DNA of 35,543 nucleotides from Nymphaea colorata (GCF_008831285.2 NW_022205024.1:1-35543), one strand, 5' to 3'; counted from the stretch's first letter, positions 1-12,438 are shown. Made by a program: numbers and translations. Notes: generated from the sequence alone by a model not told the origin.

Positions 1-153
1 AAAACTTTTTTAGAAACAGAATGTATGGTTACTTCCGAAGATAATAAAATGATATCAAAAAATTTTTTTCTATAAATAATTGACATTTCTGACGGACATG
101 GGAATTCTTAGTTTGCTTGGGTATCTCTAATAATAATAATTGAGTTATAGCTA

Positions 154-491
154 ATGTCGGAGGAGGAGCTTTAGTCTGCTGAGCTTGAATCAGATCGTAA
201 ATTTTTCGCACGTCTCCGCAACATTGTCATCGTCTTCACTGGTATAATGCTGGTGCTTCAGCAGTATTCATCATAATAAACGACTTCATGTTCGCCTTCG
301 ATGCATTCGAGTTCTTCAGAAGCAGCGACTCTAAAGTGGACATGTTCGAGAAGCTGCTCGTTCTCATATGCAAATTTTTGATGCTGATAATGTTCACGTT
401 GGCGCTGATAATGGGAAGCCTCATCCCTCTAGCCCTCATATACGTGATCCTATCCCCCGCTAGTTCAAAGGCCAAAAAATCTGCCAAGTGA
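154..491 (+). CDS. Small multi-pass membrane protein (105 aa), one 20-nt intron
   Basis: I do not recognise the family. The reading frame starts at ATG 154 (MSEEELQSAE), is broken at 242, and resumes after removal of GTATAATGCTGGTGCTTCAG (242-261). The spliced length is an exact multiple of three and ends in TGA at 489-491. One TAG in the N-terminal segment is read as Gln. A short charged N-terminus is followed by a hydrophobic stretch (about residues 27-50), an acidic linker, and a long hydrophobic stretch (about 63-93) that could cross the membrane once or twice. The C-terminus is Lys-rich (KAKKSAK). A 3' splice site three bases later (264) would also keep the frame. An endomembrane location is inference only. 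The reverse-strand frame over the same bases is a shadow. Confidence 0.6.
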
Positions 492-778
492 TCTTCTTTG
501 CATGGAGCATGCTTTATGCCTTTATAATCTGATAGGCAAGTGATCGAATTTGAACGATTATTCAACTAAGGATAGTTATAATTCGACAAAACAGATAAAA
601 TCAGGCAAAAAAGACAAGAATGATGACCCAAATAGATCTTAAATGAGACCTAATAAGCATAATACTTCCTAGATTTCCTATATCTTTGAATTTCAACAAT
701 ATTTAATCTTTTATTGGAATTTTGTATAAGACTTTGTTAGTATGCACCATCCTTAAAGATAATAGTGTTATTATATTG
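492..778. other. Intergenic spacer, nothing recognised
   Basis: AT-rich spacer between two plus-strand genes. I see no convincing reading frame, RNA gene or repeat in it. Confidence 0.5.
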
Positions 779-2396
779 ATGAATAAAACCTTCAAAGAGC
801 AGTACCAAGAATAGCAAGAGTTGGAAAGCTCGCTCGCAAAGGGGTGGGGCTACTCCCTCTCCCACCAAGCACTCGACAGGTCGGATAAGAAGCAAATATC
901 AATTCTATCCCTGTGGTGGCCAACATAACTCTTAGAAAATTCAGAAAAGAAATCGTGAAGACCGATAAGATCAAGCAAGTCGAGGACTAAATCCGAGCAC
1001 TGTAAAACTAGCGAATCTTAAGATAGTTAAGAGAAGTGAAGCAAGAAGCTTCCATTGAGGAAAAGAGCGAAATCATAATAATGATGTAAAAACTGGTAGA
1101 GAAATACAACGACATCATATAGCATAGGCATCTCATGAATAGAAGCACTTAAATCAAGCCTAAAGATAGCCAGCAGAGCTAATAGGCAAGTGAGCATAAG
1201 ATCTTCCTGAAAAAGATCTAAGCCAAAAAGGCCTTGCTCCTAACCGGGGATATCAATGAGCAAATTAGGCTCAATAAAGAGATTGCTCATAATATCGCAG
1301 TATAAGCTTAAACTGGAAAATATCGCAGACTAATCATTGAAAAAGAATGTTTCTCTAGCCAAATAGGCATCCATTTCCGAAAAAATATGAAAAAATATCA
1401 ATCGCAAGCCCTCCAAAAGAAGTATATACCATCGCTTGGAAGCGTACAAAAAGCATTCTCACTGCAGGTCAGCCCCTCTGATTAAAAATTAAAAAAATGT
1501 CGCAGGATCTTAAATAGGCAAGCAAAAAAATAGAGGGGAAAGTAGATAGCGAAATGGTTAAAAAGTTTCGATAGCTACAACTCAAAAAGTATACTGCTGC
1601 CAAACAAAAACAGCAATAGTCCTTTGAGGCCAACCAACAAAATACTTCCGATATTTACCCAATCAAATAAACTTAATTAAAACGCAGAAAAACCCAAATA
1701 CGCTTATAGCAAATCATAGCTCCTCCATTTATGGATAAAAAATAAATTGAATAATTTAAAATAGTTGAAAATAAGATTAGGAGCAACAGTGAGGCACTTG
1801 ACAACTGGAAAGCAAAGGTCCACGATTTTTAGAATAATTCAGTCCTGGTGAGGAACATATAATAGGCTTCACGAATCAAGGAGATGAGTAACATTCAGGA
1901 ATAAGCTAACTGGCAAAATAGATAACTATAGATTTAGAAATCCATCGAAAAGTAAGTGAAGATGATTAACATTGCTCCCATCTCCGAAAAAGCACTTAAG
2001 AACAACAAGGCTAAAGAAAGATAGAGACTTCGCAATCAGGAAAGAGAAAGCATTTTCGCGGAGTTACTCAGGAAGCGGCACGGTAAGTTCAGCAGACTAT
2101 GGGGGACAAAGATTTTAGTCAAATACGACTCTGTGGCACAGGCTAAATCCTTGCTGAAGGGGCAGGCAGATGCGAACCCGAGTAAAATTATGGAAACCTC
2201 TCCAAATTCGCCCTTAAAGGCAAACTCAGATGTTAAAGCCAGACCAAATTAAAGATAAGAGGCAACTCCTCTATCTGCAAGAGGATTTAGTTAGCTATAA
2301 GGCAGTTATGATTGGAGGGAAGAGCAAAGCGACCAGGATCACTACTGGAGGATGTGCAGGAACTAAAAGATAAACCTTCTCCTGAAAAGGCATTGA
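779..2396 (+). CDS. Basic, Gln/Lys-rich coiled-coil protein (518 aa), two introns
   Basis: Unrecognised protein. ATG 779 opens a frame (MNKTFKEQYQEQQELE) that needs two introns: 913-935 (23 nt, GT...AG) and 1468-1505 (38 nt, GT...AG). With both removed the frame runs to TGA 2394-2396 and the spliced length is exactly divisible by three. The protein is strongly basic and rich in Lys, Gln, Glu and Ile with heptad-like spacing through most of its length, so a coiled coil or cytoskeletal role is plausible. There are dozens of in-frame TAA/TAG codons, so the standard code hides this gene entirely. A further GTAAGT-starting 36-nt segment near 2083-2118 could be an in-frame intron, but I kept it as coding. 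The start could lie slightly upstream because the AT-rich leader is also open. Confidence 0.6.
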
Positions 2397-2444
2397 GCTT
2401 TAATAATTTCTATGATGTGTAATGATACTCTATGATTTAAAAAA

Positions 2445-5400
2445 TCATAAATTATTGATTTATTTAACTAGCTATTTGTAAATTTCTGGTTTTAGCTTCA
2501 TATATAGCGTGAGTCCCTCCTCTCTGAGACACGCTGCCTCGATTTACTACTCTTATTCTAATATCTTTGCAAGACCTAGGCAAGATTTAGCATAGTCGAT
2601 CAGCTTCACATTCAAGCGTTAACAAAGTTGCCGGGAATATCTATAGAGTCTAATTGCCTCCTCTTTCTCACCCAATCCCAAGTGGGCCTCTGCCAGGTTA
2701 TTCAAGCAAGATCACAGTCTATCTTTTATCTTCCTTTGATCTTTTCCTTAATATGCAGTGACTCCTAGCTGTATTTCAAGGCTTAAGCGTAGTTACCCAT
2801 TTTGCAATTGATTTCACCGATACAGTTGATCAGGCTAGCACAGTCTATGCTCTACCTTTACACGATTTTCTCCATGTTTTCTAATGCGATTTAATAATGA
2901 ACCAAAGCATAGTCATATGCCTTTTGGTCAAAATAAACCTCACCTAGGCTTGACAATAAAAATGAATAGTCCAAGCTTTGCTTTCCTTCTATATTTTTAA
3001 CTATGGCCATTGCTCTTTCCAAGTGGTCAATCGCCTATCGGTAGTTCCCTAGTTCTTTCTACACGATGGCAATATTGTTAAGAGTGTTAGAGTAATCTAT
3101 GTTATCCTTATTGTTTGTCTTTTCTTGGATGTTGATGCATCTCTTGTAATATCGCAAGGCGTTGTGATAATCTCCTCTGCAGGCATAGGCGAGGCCAATA
3201 TTGGTAAGAGTTGGAATGAGTTCGATGCTCGATTTGCCCATTAACTTCTACTTTATCGAAAGGCACTATTTGTAATACCATAAGGCCTATTCATAGTTGC
3301 ATTCACTCGAGTAAATTGTGCCAATATTGCTGAGGATCATCGCATAGTCAATATAATCCTTTCCTTTTACTTTTTCCTAGATCAAAAGACATCTTTTGAA
3401 GTATATAAGCGCTTCATCTGTTTTGCCCATACGATTGTAGAAGATTCCCAAGTTGTTGAGAGTCTATGCGCAATTGATGCTATCTTTTCCCATGACCTAC
3501 TCCTCAATTTATAAACATATCTGGAATATTTCTATGGATTTTGAGTAGTAGCCTTGGTTTAGGTAAGCAAGGCCTATGTTTTCGAGGGTAGCCGCGTATT
3601 GAAACTGTATTTTCCCTTTATTGACTATTCTATGGCGAGACTTTGCTAGAAATATTTCAAACTTTAATTGTAGTTTCCTGATTTTTACAGCACAAGTCCA
3701 ATGTTGTTAAGATTAATGCATAGTCCATATTATTGGTCCCCTCACGTCCTAAATACTACTGAGATAGCTCTCATAGTTTTAGATGGCTCGGAGTAGTTTC
3801 CTTTTTTGAATGAATTCCATCCAATATTCCTTTCAAGTTCCCCAACAGTTCATCCTCCTCATCGATCTGGATCTTGAGTAGCAGGCCTTGCAAATTCCGC
3901 ACAGCATCGATGATTTATCATAGTTTCCGATATCCATGTTGATCTTACTGTTTAGATGCAAGGCTCTTGCGTAATTTTTAATCAGGTACTTTTAATGGTC
4001 CTAGAAGACTCCGCCGTTTGAGGATTAGTTGGTCTTGTGGCCGTGCCAGGTGGCTGTCAGGCTTGAGAAATTAGAGTTGACCTTGTTGAATAAATTTTCA
4101 TACTAGTACTTGAAGGATTCGCAATACTTTTACAGCCACTTTTCGGCCTCGTCGTACACTTTCATCTCGTACATGTACTCCCCATTCCGCTTCAGCTTTT
4201 AAAGCTTGTTGAGGATGGGACTTTGGTCTATCTTCTGCGCGATGATATCGGCGAAGCGCTTGACCTGCTTGCTCATGAGGTTGATGTCGATTTGATTTCG
4301 GTGGGGTTTGCTGAAATCGATCTCCAGAGGAAGCATGGAAATGAGACTCTTGAAGTATACCTAGCAATCCTCGTAGGTAATGTCTTCGAAGTATTCGTGG
4401 GTACTGGTGACGCGAAGATTGCTATTGATGATGACATTTAACTCCTTGAAGTAATTGTTGCTTATTCTTTCGTTTAGTTGCTTCAGCATAGTGAGAGGAG
4501 AGAAGATTTCGCTCCTTCTCAATTCGTAGATCTTGTGGTTGAACTAATTCTCTGCCACTTTGAAGTCGATGCAAGTTGGATCTCCGCAGTGGCGGGTTCG
4601 ATTAGCAGTTTTATCAAAATATCGGAGGTCTTCTTCTTCAGTCGATTCTTCAACTAGATGATCTTGTATCCTCTCTGGTCAATCTAGGCCTTGAGCTAGG
4701 TGAGACAATCATTCAGCTTTTGGACATTGGCGAACATGCACTTTGACCTGAGGAGGTCACTCACCTTGAACTCTATCGGCTCGTGGATGTTGTTAACGTG
4801 CTATTTGATATAATTTTGGTATTTTTCGTATTCCGCATTGGCCAATTCGTCAATTGACTTGTAGGTATGCGCTCTCTACCTGCTCTGCTGCAGAGTGTTC
4901 TTCGCGTATTATGATACAATCTTTTCGAGAACCCTATTCATGGCCATTTTTTAGCTCTTGTCCTTCAGCTTCTGGGAAGAGAGAAAGTGATAGCCGTACT
5001 TGAGACAGATATTTTTGACTAACCCGTTGAAAAGGTCGAGCACACTGGCGGCTTAGCCGATCCTCCTCTATATATAGTTCTACAGCGCAGCCACCTTTTG
5101 CTTGCCGTGGATCTATTCGAGGTTGATGTACTTGTGCTGGTATTCGTGGGGACTCAGCTTAAAATCTTTGTGCATTTACGCCAAGGAATCCTCTCCTTCG
5201 AAGGGCGGCGCTGGCAAGTTCTACTCGTCAAGCATTGTAAGCACAGAGCGAAGAGTGGAATCGATGTCTGCGAGCTTAGTGCCTCCCTCTTACATCCTTT
5301 TGCAGCTTAGGTATAGATAATTGGTAAGATAGCAAAAGGCACGCATGTCCATTTTGCAGAGAGTCTTAGTGGCTGCTGCAACCTGCCGAACTTCTTTCAG

Positions 5401-6057
5401 ACTGAAGTCGAATTTGAGTTCGCAGAAGGAATGGTCGAATTCAGACTTGCCCATAGCGCTTGGGAAAATGTACTAGAGCATCTTGAGGGAATCCTTATTG
5501 TTAAAGTAGATCTCGTTTTTGAGTTTTAGCCACTTTTCGGCAATGGCTGAAGTAAGGTTGGCGACCTTTAGGCCGGTGGGCAATTTTTATTGGTTTTTGG
5601 TGAGGTAATTTTTGGAGAGGGCCATATAGTCGAGGACAATTTAGATGAGATTGCTGAACTGTTGGTGGTTGATGTAGCACCTCTGGTACTCGTCGAGGAT
5701 GTCGATGATATACTTGGACTCCAGCAGTTTGTTGTAAATTTCATGCTTGTCAATCTCCAAGCGGATCTTATTGACGAATTCCTGCACGACGTGTCGGTTG
5801 ATTTCGTTGAATCTGCAGGAGGACATGGCGAGCACGTCGTACTCTGACTTCATCATATGGCTTAGGATGCTAGTCTCACGCAGCGAGGAGTGAGTGCGGA
5901 AGAGATGGCTTGGCTTCTTCTGCAGAATCAGTTTTATCTTGTAGGTTTTTTTGGAGGTAGGATTGAGAGGGTAAGAGGAGGGGTTTTACTGGGAGGGTTC
6001 TGATTATTTAAGGCAGAAAATTGTTTGCATTTGGTTGAACTTTTGGGAGGTCTTCAT
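2445..6057 (-). CDS. Large TPR-repeat protein (kinesin light chain-like TPRs), with frame breaks
   Basis: Start ATG at 6057 (MKTSQKFNQMQ). The first 450 or so residues are helical and unrecognised. An intron at 4675-4706 (32 nt on the minus strand, GT...AG) restores the frame into a segment containing CGDPTC. The C-terminal 500 or so residues are tandem TPRs of about 40-43 residues with recurring cores such as LNNIAIV, LTNIGLAYA, GNYRQAI and ALRYYKRC, as in kinesin light chain and other long-repeat TPR proteins that act as protein-binding scaffolds. Seven single-base frame breaks (near 2706, 3603, 3710, 3739, 3785, 3831 and 3914) interrupt the TPRs. Each looks like the loss of one base, because the repeat pattern resumes in register after one base is allowed for. 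TGA at 2445-2447 ends the frame. It is either a real gene with consensus errors or a decaying copy. Confidence 0.65.
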
Positions 6058-6452
6058 AGCGCCTTCAGCATTAAAATATATATATTTGGGCGTTATTCCA
6101 CAAAAATTTAAAAAATGAATTCAAAGTAAACAATTTAGGGATTGGCAGTCAATATGATGATTTTAAATACTTTAGGACTTCGGGAGCTATACTTGCAATA
6201 AACGTTATCATTTTATTGGCTGTAGATTAGGAAGAATAATATTATGAATGCGTTGATAGTTTGTAGGATATATTGCATCTCATTTGTACTTATAACTAGA
6301 CTTAATTATTTTTACTATTACTTAGAACAAGCCTCAAAGTTTCTGCCTATTTTTTTGATTATAGCTTATAGGGCGATTCTTGGTTGCTGCATCTATGATG
6401 ATTTAGACGTATTGTTATAGATATTAATTACAAAACATAAAAATTAGGTTAG
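6058..6452. other. AT-rich spacer between divergent genes
   Basis: About 395 bases between the start of the minus-strand TPR gene and the plus-strand protease gene. It presumably holds both promoters. I see no reading frame of merit and no RNA signature. Confidence 0.5.
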
Positions 6453-8000
6453 ATGGGCAACTCCGAGATCAATTTCACAGATTAAAAACTCATCGGCAAC
6501 CAACGTCCCTAACGCCTCAAAAATAATCTCATAACAGCACTCACCCATCGCTCAATTGGCGCTCTAATCTTCAAGAAATCAAGACCTAAACAATTTACCC
6601 ATAAAGGAAGCGGGAGTGCAGTTGCCCTTTCTAGAAATTTGCTATTAACTTCAGCCCACAACCTATTCGACAAAGTATAGAAGCTAGAGTACACCGGTTT
6701 CTAGTTTTACCTCTCCCCCCACGGAGAAGTTGGGCAGTGCTATGAGATCGAAGCATGGAGAATCCCCAAAGAGTATCGAACCTGTCCCAATAATTAATAA
6801 AGGTTGGAGTTCGACTATGCCCTTATCAAGCTGAAGACGAACCTTCCCCACTCCTAATATCCCTCGATAGGAGTTCCATGCTATTCATGTCTTGTAAAAA
6901 GTAGTTAGAACGAGCTGGAGATTTACGGATATTCTCTAGATGACAATCCCTCCACCCAACTCACGCTCTATCAGCTCGGCCTCCGCGAAAAGAATAAGAT
7001 AGTGGAGATAACCCCAAGCAAGTTTAGCATCACCTATGCCATGTCTACCCTGGGAGGCTTCAGCGGTAGTCCTCTCATCGTCAACAAAAAGATCATAGGC
7101 CTGCATACCGGCAGTCTTAACTCAAGCTAGAACAACATCGGTCGCTTTTTGACTTGTGATCTGCTGGCCAACCTCACCAAATGGGCAAGGGAACTAAAGG
7201 GTGATATATTTCCGATAGGCACTTTTTCATGCTTGGACGTACCCCAGATTCAAAACGATGTAAGAAAAGTGGAAGATTTATAAAGAAAAAATAGAGAACT
7301 TTTTGTAAGGGTTCAGTAGTTAGAGCACAATCTTTAACTAGAAAAAAATAAAATCAATAAAATGCAGGAGGCACACCTGAAGAAGGAACGGGAGCATGAG
7401 GAGCTATTAGGATAGCTAAGAAAGAGCCTAAACGATAGTCTAAATAGTTCGCCTTCTCGTCAATCAAACAGAAACAGTATTAGATAATCGATGACATCTA
7501 ACAAAAGCATCATTTGGCCCCACCCTAGTAACTCTCATAGCATGCATTATGAATTGATCTGCAAGACTACTGGCAAAATCACCCATGTTGGCGAAGAGGG
7601 CTGGTTTAATTTCGTCAATAGTTCTGAATTATCTCGAAATGAAGTCGAAAAATTTACTGTTAAAATGTCAAAAGTTACCAATCGTTGCCTGTACATTGGC
7701 TTTTGCACAAAGTCGGGGTTTTAAAATTTGAATAGCTAGCGAGATCGTGAGTCAGCATATTATTATTGTGGAGGGTATTTGTGGCAAGGAGGACAATGCT
7801 ATACTCTAAACGCTCTTTCAGAGATGGGAGAAGATATTGAATGTATCGCAGATTTGAAGAGATTTATATTTACATGGATGAAGAAAGGGAAAAAGATAGC
7901 TGAATGTGATGTCCCTTTGGATATGCGAGACAAGCAAATCTACTTTTCCCTTCAATTATTGAACAGGACTGATTAAGTTGAGCTTACTGTGTAAATTTGA
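6453..8000 (+). CDS. V8/trypsin-like serine protease with coiled coil and SPRY-like domain (515 aa)
   Basis: Single exon from ATG 6453 to TGA 7998-8000, with many TAG/TAA read as Gln. The N-terminal 235 residues carry a chymotrypsin-fold protease core: SGSAVALSRNLLLTSAHNL (catalytic His about residue 69), FDYALIKL (Asp about 121) and GGFSGSPLI (Ser about 204), followed by IIGLHTGS. This is the pattern of glutamyl endopeptidase/V8-like and other S1-type proteases. No signal peptide is visible, so the enzyme is probably intracellular. Residues about 265-320 form a Lys/Glu/Leu-rich coiled coil. The last 160 residues resemble a SPRY/B30.2 beta-sandwich: LYIGFC, then a Gly-rich Tyr segment, then GEDIECIADLKRFIFTW and a Lys/Gly turn. 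Fusion of a protease to a recognition domain suggests targeted cleavage of a bound partner, which is inference. Peptidase activity is likely because the triad is complete. Confidence 0.8.
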
Positions 8001-8127
8001 TGGCATTTATATGAGTATTTTTACTATTTTCATCATGGCATCGCTTCATAACAACCATATATCAGCATTTATTAGTATTAATTAGCATTATTAAATGTAA
8101 AGGGTAATAGGGATAGCTTGATACGAA

Positions 8128-10290
8128 TCATTCCTTTTATGCCTCCTCTCTGGCCAGCTCGTGCAAGGTCTTGCTCATCGAGAGTTTCTTGTCCACTTCC
8201 GGGAAGTCAAAGGCCTCAAACTGGTACTCATTCTCAGGCAAGGAGTGCAGTTCGCCAATGAAGCAGTACGCAGTGACCTTGAGCAGTTTTTCTGTCTGCA
8301 GGCGGTCGTCTTTCAGGTTGTAGGTACCGATGAAGTAGTCGTTGAGCAAGAGCATCCACTTTTACACCTGACCTGCGAGGTAGCCAGCCATTATAAACCG
8401 ATCATCTGGCTTTCGAAGTATCTTGAACTCCAGCTTCATCAACTCTCCAATCATCTTATCGTAGATCTTCATGAAGTCCTTGATGACGGTGTGGTGTTTG
8501 AGATCGAGCATGATCATCACGAATTCCCGAAGCCTTTGCTATCCATGACTAGCATCCCTCGACTAATCAAAGAGGACTTTCAAGTGGGGGTAGGTTTCAG
8601 TTTCTGTGATGAGTTTGACAAAGTCAATATGGATCCGATGCTTTCTGCCTGTGAAGAGGAATCCACCGTCAAACTCAGCCCTCTCATGGGCTTCGCTTTT
8701 GACAAACAAGTTGAAGGACTCCTTGTCTTCGAAGTCAGGCTTTTTGTTGTAGACGTAGCTCACTTCGAATGCAATCAGGACTCTTCTGTGCTAGCTCCAG
8801 TATGAAGTGATGGGCTTTCTTTCCACTTAGATCAGCTCCTAGCGTTTCTAGCCCATGGTTTTCGTTTTGCTTGTCAGAGGCTGCTTGCGCCGATCCTTCG
8901 ATTTAGCCTTTTTCTTGCTGCCTTCGGGTTCAAGGTTGATGACTTTTGGCGGTTCAAACTTTTCAGAGGCTTATTTTTCCATGAAGTAGGGTTCTTTCTT
9001 CAGGTTGACTCGGACATAGTTCTACCTCAGAGTGTAGAGTTCTGATTGGGTGATGTCAATCATAGGAAACTCTTCGATGATGGAAAGATTGTTGAGCAAG
9101 ACCATTTTGTTCTTCATGATGAATTTCCAAGAGGAAAGAATCCTTTTGACGAATGTGGAAGACTTGTAGTACCTTTCACAGTAGCCGCGAATTTCCTTTC
9201 GTGCAGTCTTGAACTACTCCCCATCTTCATCTTCGGAAAACTAGTGGGTTCGGAAGATGTGGGAAGACGGCTTGGTGCCGAAGAAGAGGTAACCGAAGGA
9301 TTCGATGTTTCCGATTATCTGAGAGAAGTTGGCAATGATTTTTCGATGCTCGGGGGTCATCTTAATGTTGGTCGAGATGGCCTTGAGGATTTATTCGGTC
9401 AGGTTTCCAAGCTGAGTGAAGAACTCACTGTTCTTAAACTTCAATTCCGCCTTTTTCCGCTGGTCGATTGCCACGAAGTATGTCTCCATGCCTTATTCAC
9501 ATTCAAGCTCGAGTCCTTGGCTGGTAGGGCGGGCAGGGGCGATGATGAAGGCAATCTCTGCTTTGCTGAAGTGGCTGACGATCACATCTCTTTTTTTGTT
9601 GGGAATGGCAGGTGGGAGGTTCAACCTTGGGCTTTGGTAATTTTGCTTACTGGATTGGCTCTATACTATCGAGGTTATAGACTCCATCTTGGTTGATGCG
9701 CTCCATTTAGAACCTATGACGTCCTAGATGTCCCTGAGCTTGGTCCGAAGAACGTGGAGCTCGGACAGCTCCTCATCAGTGATTACCTGCCTGGTACTTT
9801 TTTCAGCAAACAGCGAATATTCGGTTGACCGCTAAATGCTTGGCTATTCCGGAGCTTGGGGAGCTTGGGGAGCTGGGGGAACTTCGGGCTGCTCCTAGAC
9901 CTTTGGTTCGACCTTCACAATGTCGTCGTCCCCGAATATGGCGTAGAGACCGGCCAGAAGACAGCCGGATTACTCACTTGATGGCTCTTCAAATGTGAAG
10001 ATCTTCAATTATGGCACATGTACTCTGATGGCCAGGGAGCGTTCGACCTTGCGGAGGGTGTTGACGAGGAGGGCACGGTTGCTGTTGTGTCCAGCCAAGG
10101 TTGTGGGACTGATCGTGATCAGCCTTTCGTCGATGGATGTGGGATGGTATCGGCAGACGACAAGGAGGAGGGCGGTGGAGTCGCTGAGCTGTTCGAGGGT
10201 TTGGACGGGGGGGATGCGTGGGGTGATGATGGTGTTGAGCCACTTGAGCATCCTGGGGAGAAGTATCTTGTAGGCGGGAACTTGCTCCAT
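8128..10290 (-). CDS. Hypothetical 720-aa protein with possible N-terminal CH-like domain
   Basis: Uninterrupted frame from ATG 10290 to TGA 8128-8130, no intron needed, several TAA/TAG codons read as Gln. Residues 10-95 resemble a divergent calponin-homology fold: MLKWLNTII, then LEQLSDSTALLLVV, then a PxxI-type segment and ALLVNTLRKVERSLAI. CH domains of this kind occur in cilia- and microtubule-associated proteins. A Pro/Ala/Gln-rich linker follows at about 130-150. The central and C-terminal parts are helical, with aromatic patches and a basic cluster around residues 450-480 (KKKAKSKDRRK). I do not recognise the rest. The C-terminus is acidic. It converges with the protease gene, the stops being 127 bases apart. 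An axonemal or cytoskeletal role is a guess from the CH-like region only. Confidence 0.65.
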
Positions 10291-10639
10291 GATAGCAAAC
10301 TAATATTAACAGTATGAGTTCAATTTGGACTTAAAGTAATTATCAGTTCAATAATATAGCTTGAGAGAAAATAAATAGCCAACTTTTTAATACTCAATAC
10401 AAGGAACTCCATTAATTAAATCAATACATAGAAAGATAGTATACGATGCCTATTTCATGACTGTTATACACTTTCGGTTTGAAAAGTCAAAATATTCTTT
10501 TCGGCAGGGCATATAAATCAAATGGCGCATTCATTCTTCCCAATTCGGCTATTTTTCGAAACAGCAATTCACTCTATTTGTGGGTCATCTTAACCTCAAT
10601 GATTATAATAAGATTCTTATCAAATTTACAAAGCGGTCG
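10291..10639. other. Divergent spacer upstream of PARP gene
   Basis: About 350 AT-rich bases between two divergent starts. A frame continuous with PARP extends upstream of ATG 10640 but has no ATG, so I read this as leader and promoter. No other structure seen. Confidence 0.5.
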
Positions 10640-12438
10640 ATGCCACCAAAACCCTCCACTCGCAGAAGCGCCCCCAAGGAAGACAAAAAAGAAGACAAAC
10701 CAGCTCCTCCTGAGCCAGACACCAAAACCAGAGGCAGAACAAGAGCGAGAGACGTGTCCCCAGTCAAGGATCAGGAACCCTCCAAGAAAGTTAAAGCCGA
10801 TGATGTGGACGACTCCAACCTTAAGAAATCCAAGTCCGAACCCAAGAGAACCAGGAGCGACCTCTCGGCCTCCAAGAAGGCGGATAGCAGCCCTGTGAAG
10901 CCTGCTGCCAAGGAGCCAGCTAAATAGCCAGCAAAGTAGCCAGCTAAATAAGACTTGAAGAAGGTGATTTTGAAGGGCAGCGTCCCTGTGGACCAGTATT
11001 TCTCCCAGCAGGCGACATTTAAAGTGTTGGTGCACAACGGCGTCACCTACGCCAAGACTCTCAATCAGTCCAATATCCAAAACAACAATAACAAGTTCTA
11101 CATTTTGCAAATTTTGCAAAACGAGTCCAACGCCAATCACTACATCTTCTTTACTCGTTGGGGTCGAGTTGGAGTCTAAGGACAGCGTGCAGAGATTCCT
11201 TGCTTCACCGTTGATGTCGCAATTAGGGAATTCGGCAAAAAATTGAGAGAAAAATTAAACGGAGGTTATAGAGAAGTCGAGATGAACTATGATGCCGATG
11301 ACACCAAAAAAGATGAGTAATAGGAAAAAAAGAATGATACGAAAAAATAAGATCAGCCAGAAGTTCAGTCCAGCCTTCCCAAGCCAGTCCAAGACCTCGT
11401 GCGCCTTATCTTCGATATGAAGATGATGAATAACCAAATGAAGGAGATTGGTTACGATGCCAAGAAGATGCCCTTGGGAAAATTGGCCAAGAATAGTATC
11501 CTGAGAGGCTATGAGGCCCTAAAGGGACTTATGGATGAGGTCAAGGGAAAGAAACGTCATGAAGTCCTTGCCAGACTGAGCAGCGACTTCTATTCCGAAA
11601 TCCCCCACGATTTCGGTTTCCAAAAAATGCAAAACTTCGTTCTAGATACTGAGCAGAAAGTCAAGCAAAAATTAGAGATGTTACAGTCGTTGGAGGACAT
11701 CCAAGTCTTCACTAAGCTGCTGGACGAGGGCAAGATTAGCAACGATATGAACGAGCTCGACTCCAACTATCTCAAGCTGGGCATCAATATCACCCCTCTC
11801 GATAAAAATTCAGATACGTATCAATTGTTGGTGGAATACGTCTAAAACACCCATGCTGCCACACACACTGCCTATAAGCTGGAAGTAGAATAAATATACG
11901 AAATTAGTAAAGACCTTTAGATCGCTCGCTACAGAAAAGATATCCCCAACAAACAATTGCTATGGCACGGTAGCAGATTGACCAATTTTGTGGGTATCCT
12001 CAGCCAAGGACTCAGAATCGCTCCGCCTGAGGCTCCAGTTACCGGATATATGTTCGGTAAGGGAGTCTACTTTGCTGATATGGTCACCAAGTCTGCCAAC
12101 TACTGCTTTACTTCCACCGAAAACAACACAGGATTGATGCTCTTGTGCGAGGTGGCCTTGGGAGAATGCAACGAAAAGTACTATGCTGACTACTATGCCA
12201 ATTTGCTGCCCCCAGGAAAGATGTCGACCAAAGGATGCGGAAAGAATGCTCCAGGTGGAGGAAAGACCCTCGGGGACGTCTTTGTTCCTTGCGGAAAGGG
12301 AGTAGCCACTGGAATTGCCAACGTATTTATCTTTCTATTTAGTGTTCTCTCCTTTATAACGAATTCATTGTCTACGATCTCGCCCAAATCAAGAGTCGCT
12401 ACCTCTTCAGGATGAAGTTCAACTACGGTAGAAGGTGA
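10640..12438 (+). CDS. Poly(ADP-ribose) polymerase, WGR-PRD-catalytic (592 aa)
   Basis: PARP of the PARP-1/2/3 class, which builds poly- or mono-ADP-ribose from NAD+ at DNA breaks in the nucleus. Order: a disordered Lys/Arg/Ser/Pro-rich N-terminus (1-110) suited to DNA binding; a WGR domain ([13 protein letters not shown], about 170-185); the helical regulatory domain ([14 protein letters not shown], about residues 245-385); and the ADP-ribosyltransferase domain. The H-Y-E triad is present: His443 in LLWHGSR, Tyr477 in GKGVYFADM and Glu568 in NEFIVYD. There is no zinc finger or BRCT domain. A 20-nt intron, GTATTTATCTTTCTATTTAG (12323-12342), must be removed to reach the Glu-containing last strand. 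PAK motifs near residue 95 are separated by Gln residues encoded by TAG and TAA. ATG 10640 is the first in-frame ATG. Stop TGA 12436-12438. Confidence 0.93.

Noticed and set aside
29-211. 60-aa minus-strand frame at the left edge
   Set aside because: Overlaps the N-terminal exon of the spliced plus-strand gene at 154-491 and has no supporting feature.
4580-4600. GGTTCGATT resembling a tRNA T-loop
   Set aside because: It lies within the TPR gene coding frame and has no paired stems for a cloverleaf.
4560-4710. Apparent frameshift in the TPR gene N-terminal half
   Set aside because: Removing a 32-nt GT...AG intron (4675-4706) restores a sensible frame, so it was not counted among the true breaks.
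8161-9696. Long plus-strand open frames opposite the 720-aa gene
   Set aside because: Their composition mirrors the minus-strand codons; the minus frame is open for 721 codons and has protein-like composition under the Gln code.
10574-11140. 188-aa hydrophobic minus-strand frame over the PARP N-terminus
   Set aside because: It is the antisense of a Lys/Pro/Ser-rich tail; PARP homology fixes the plus strand.
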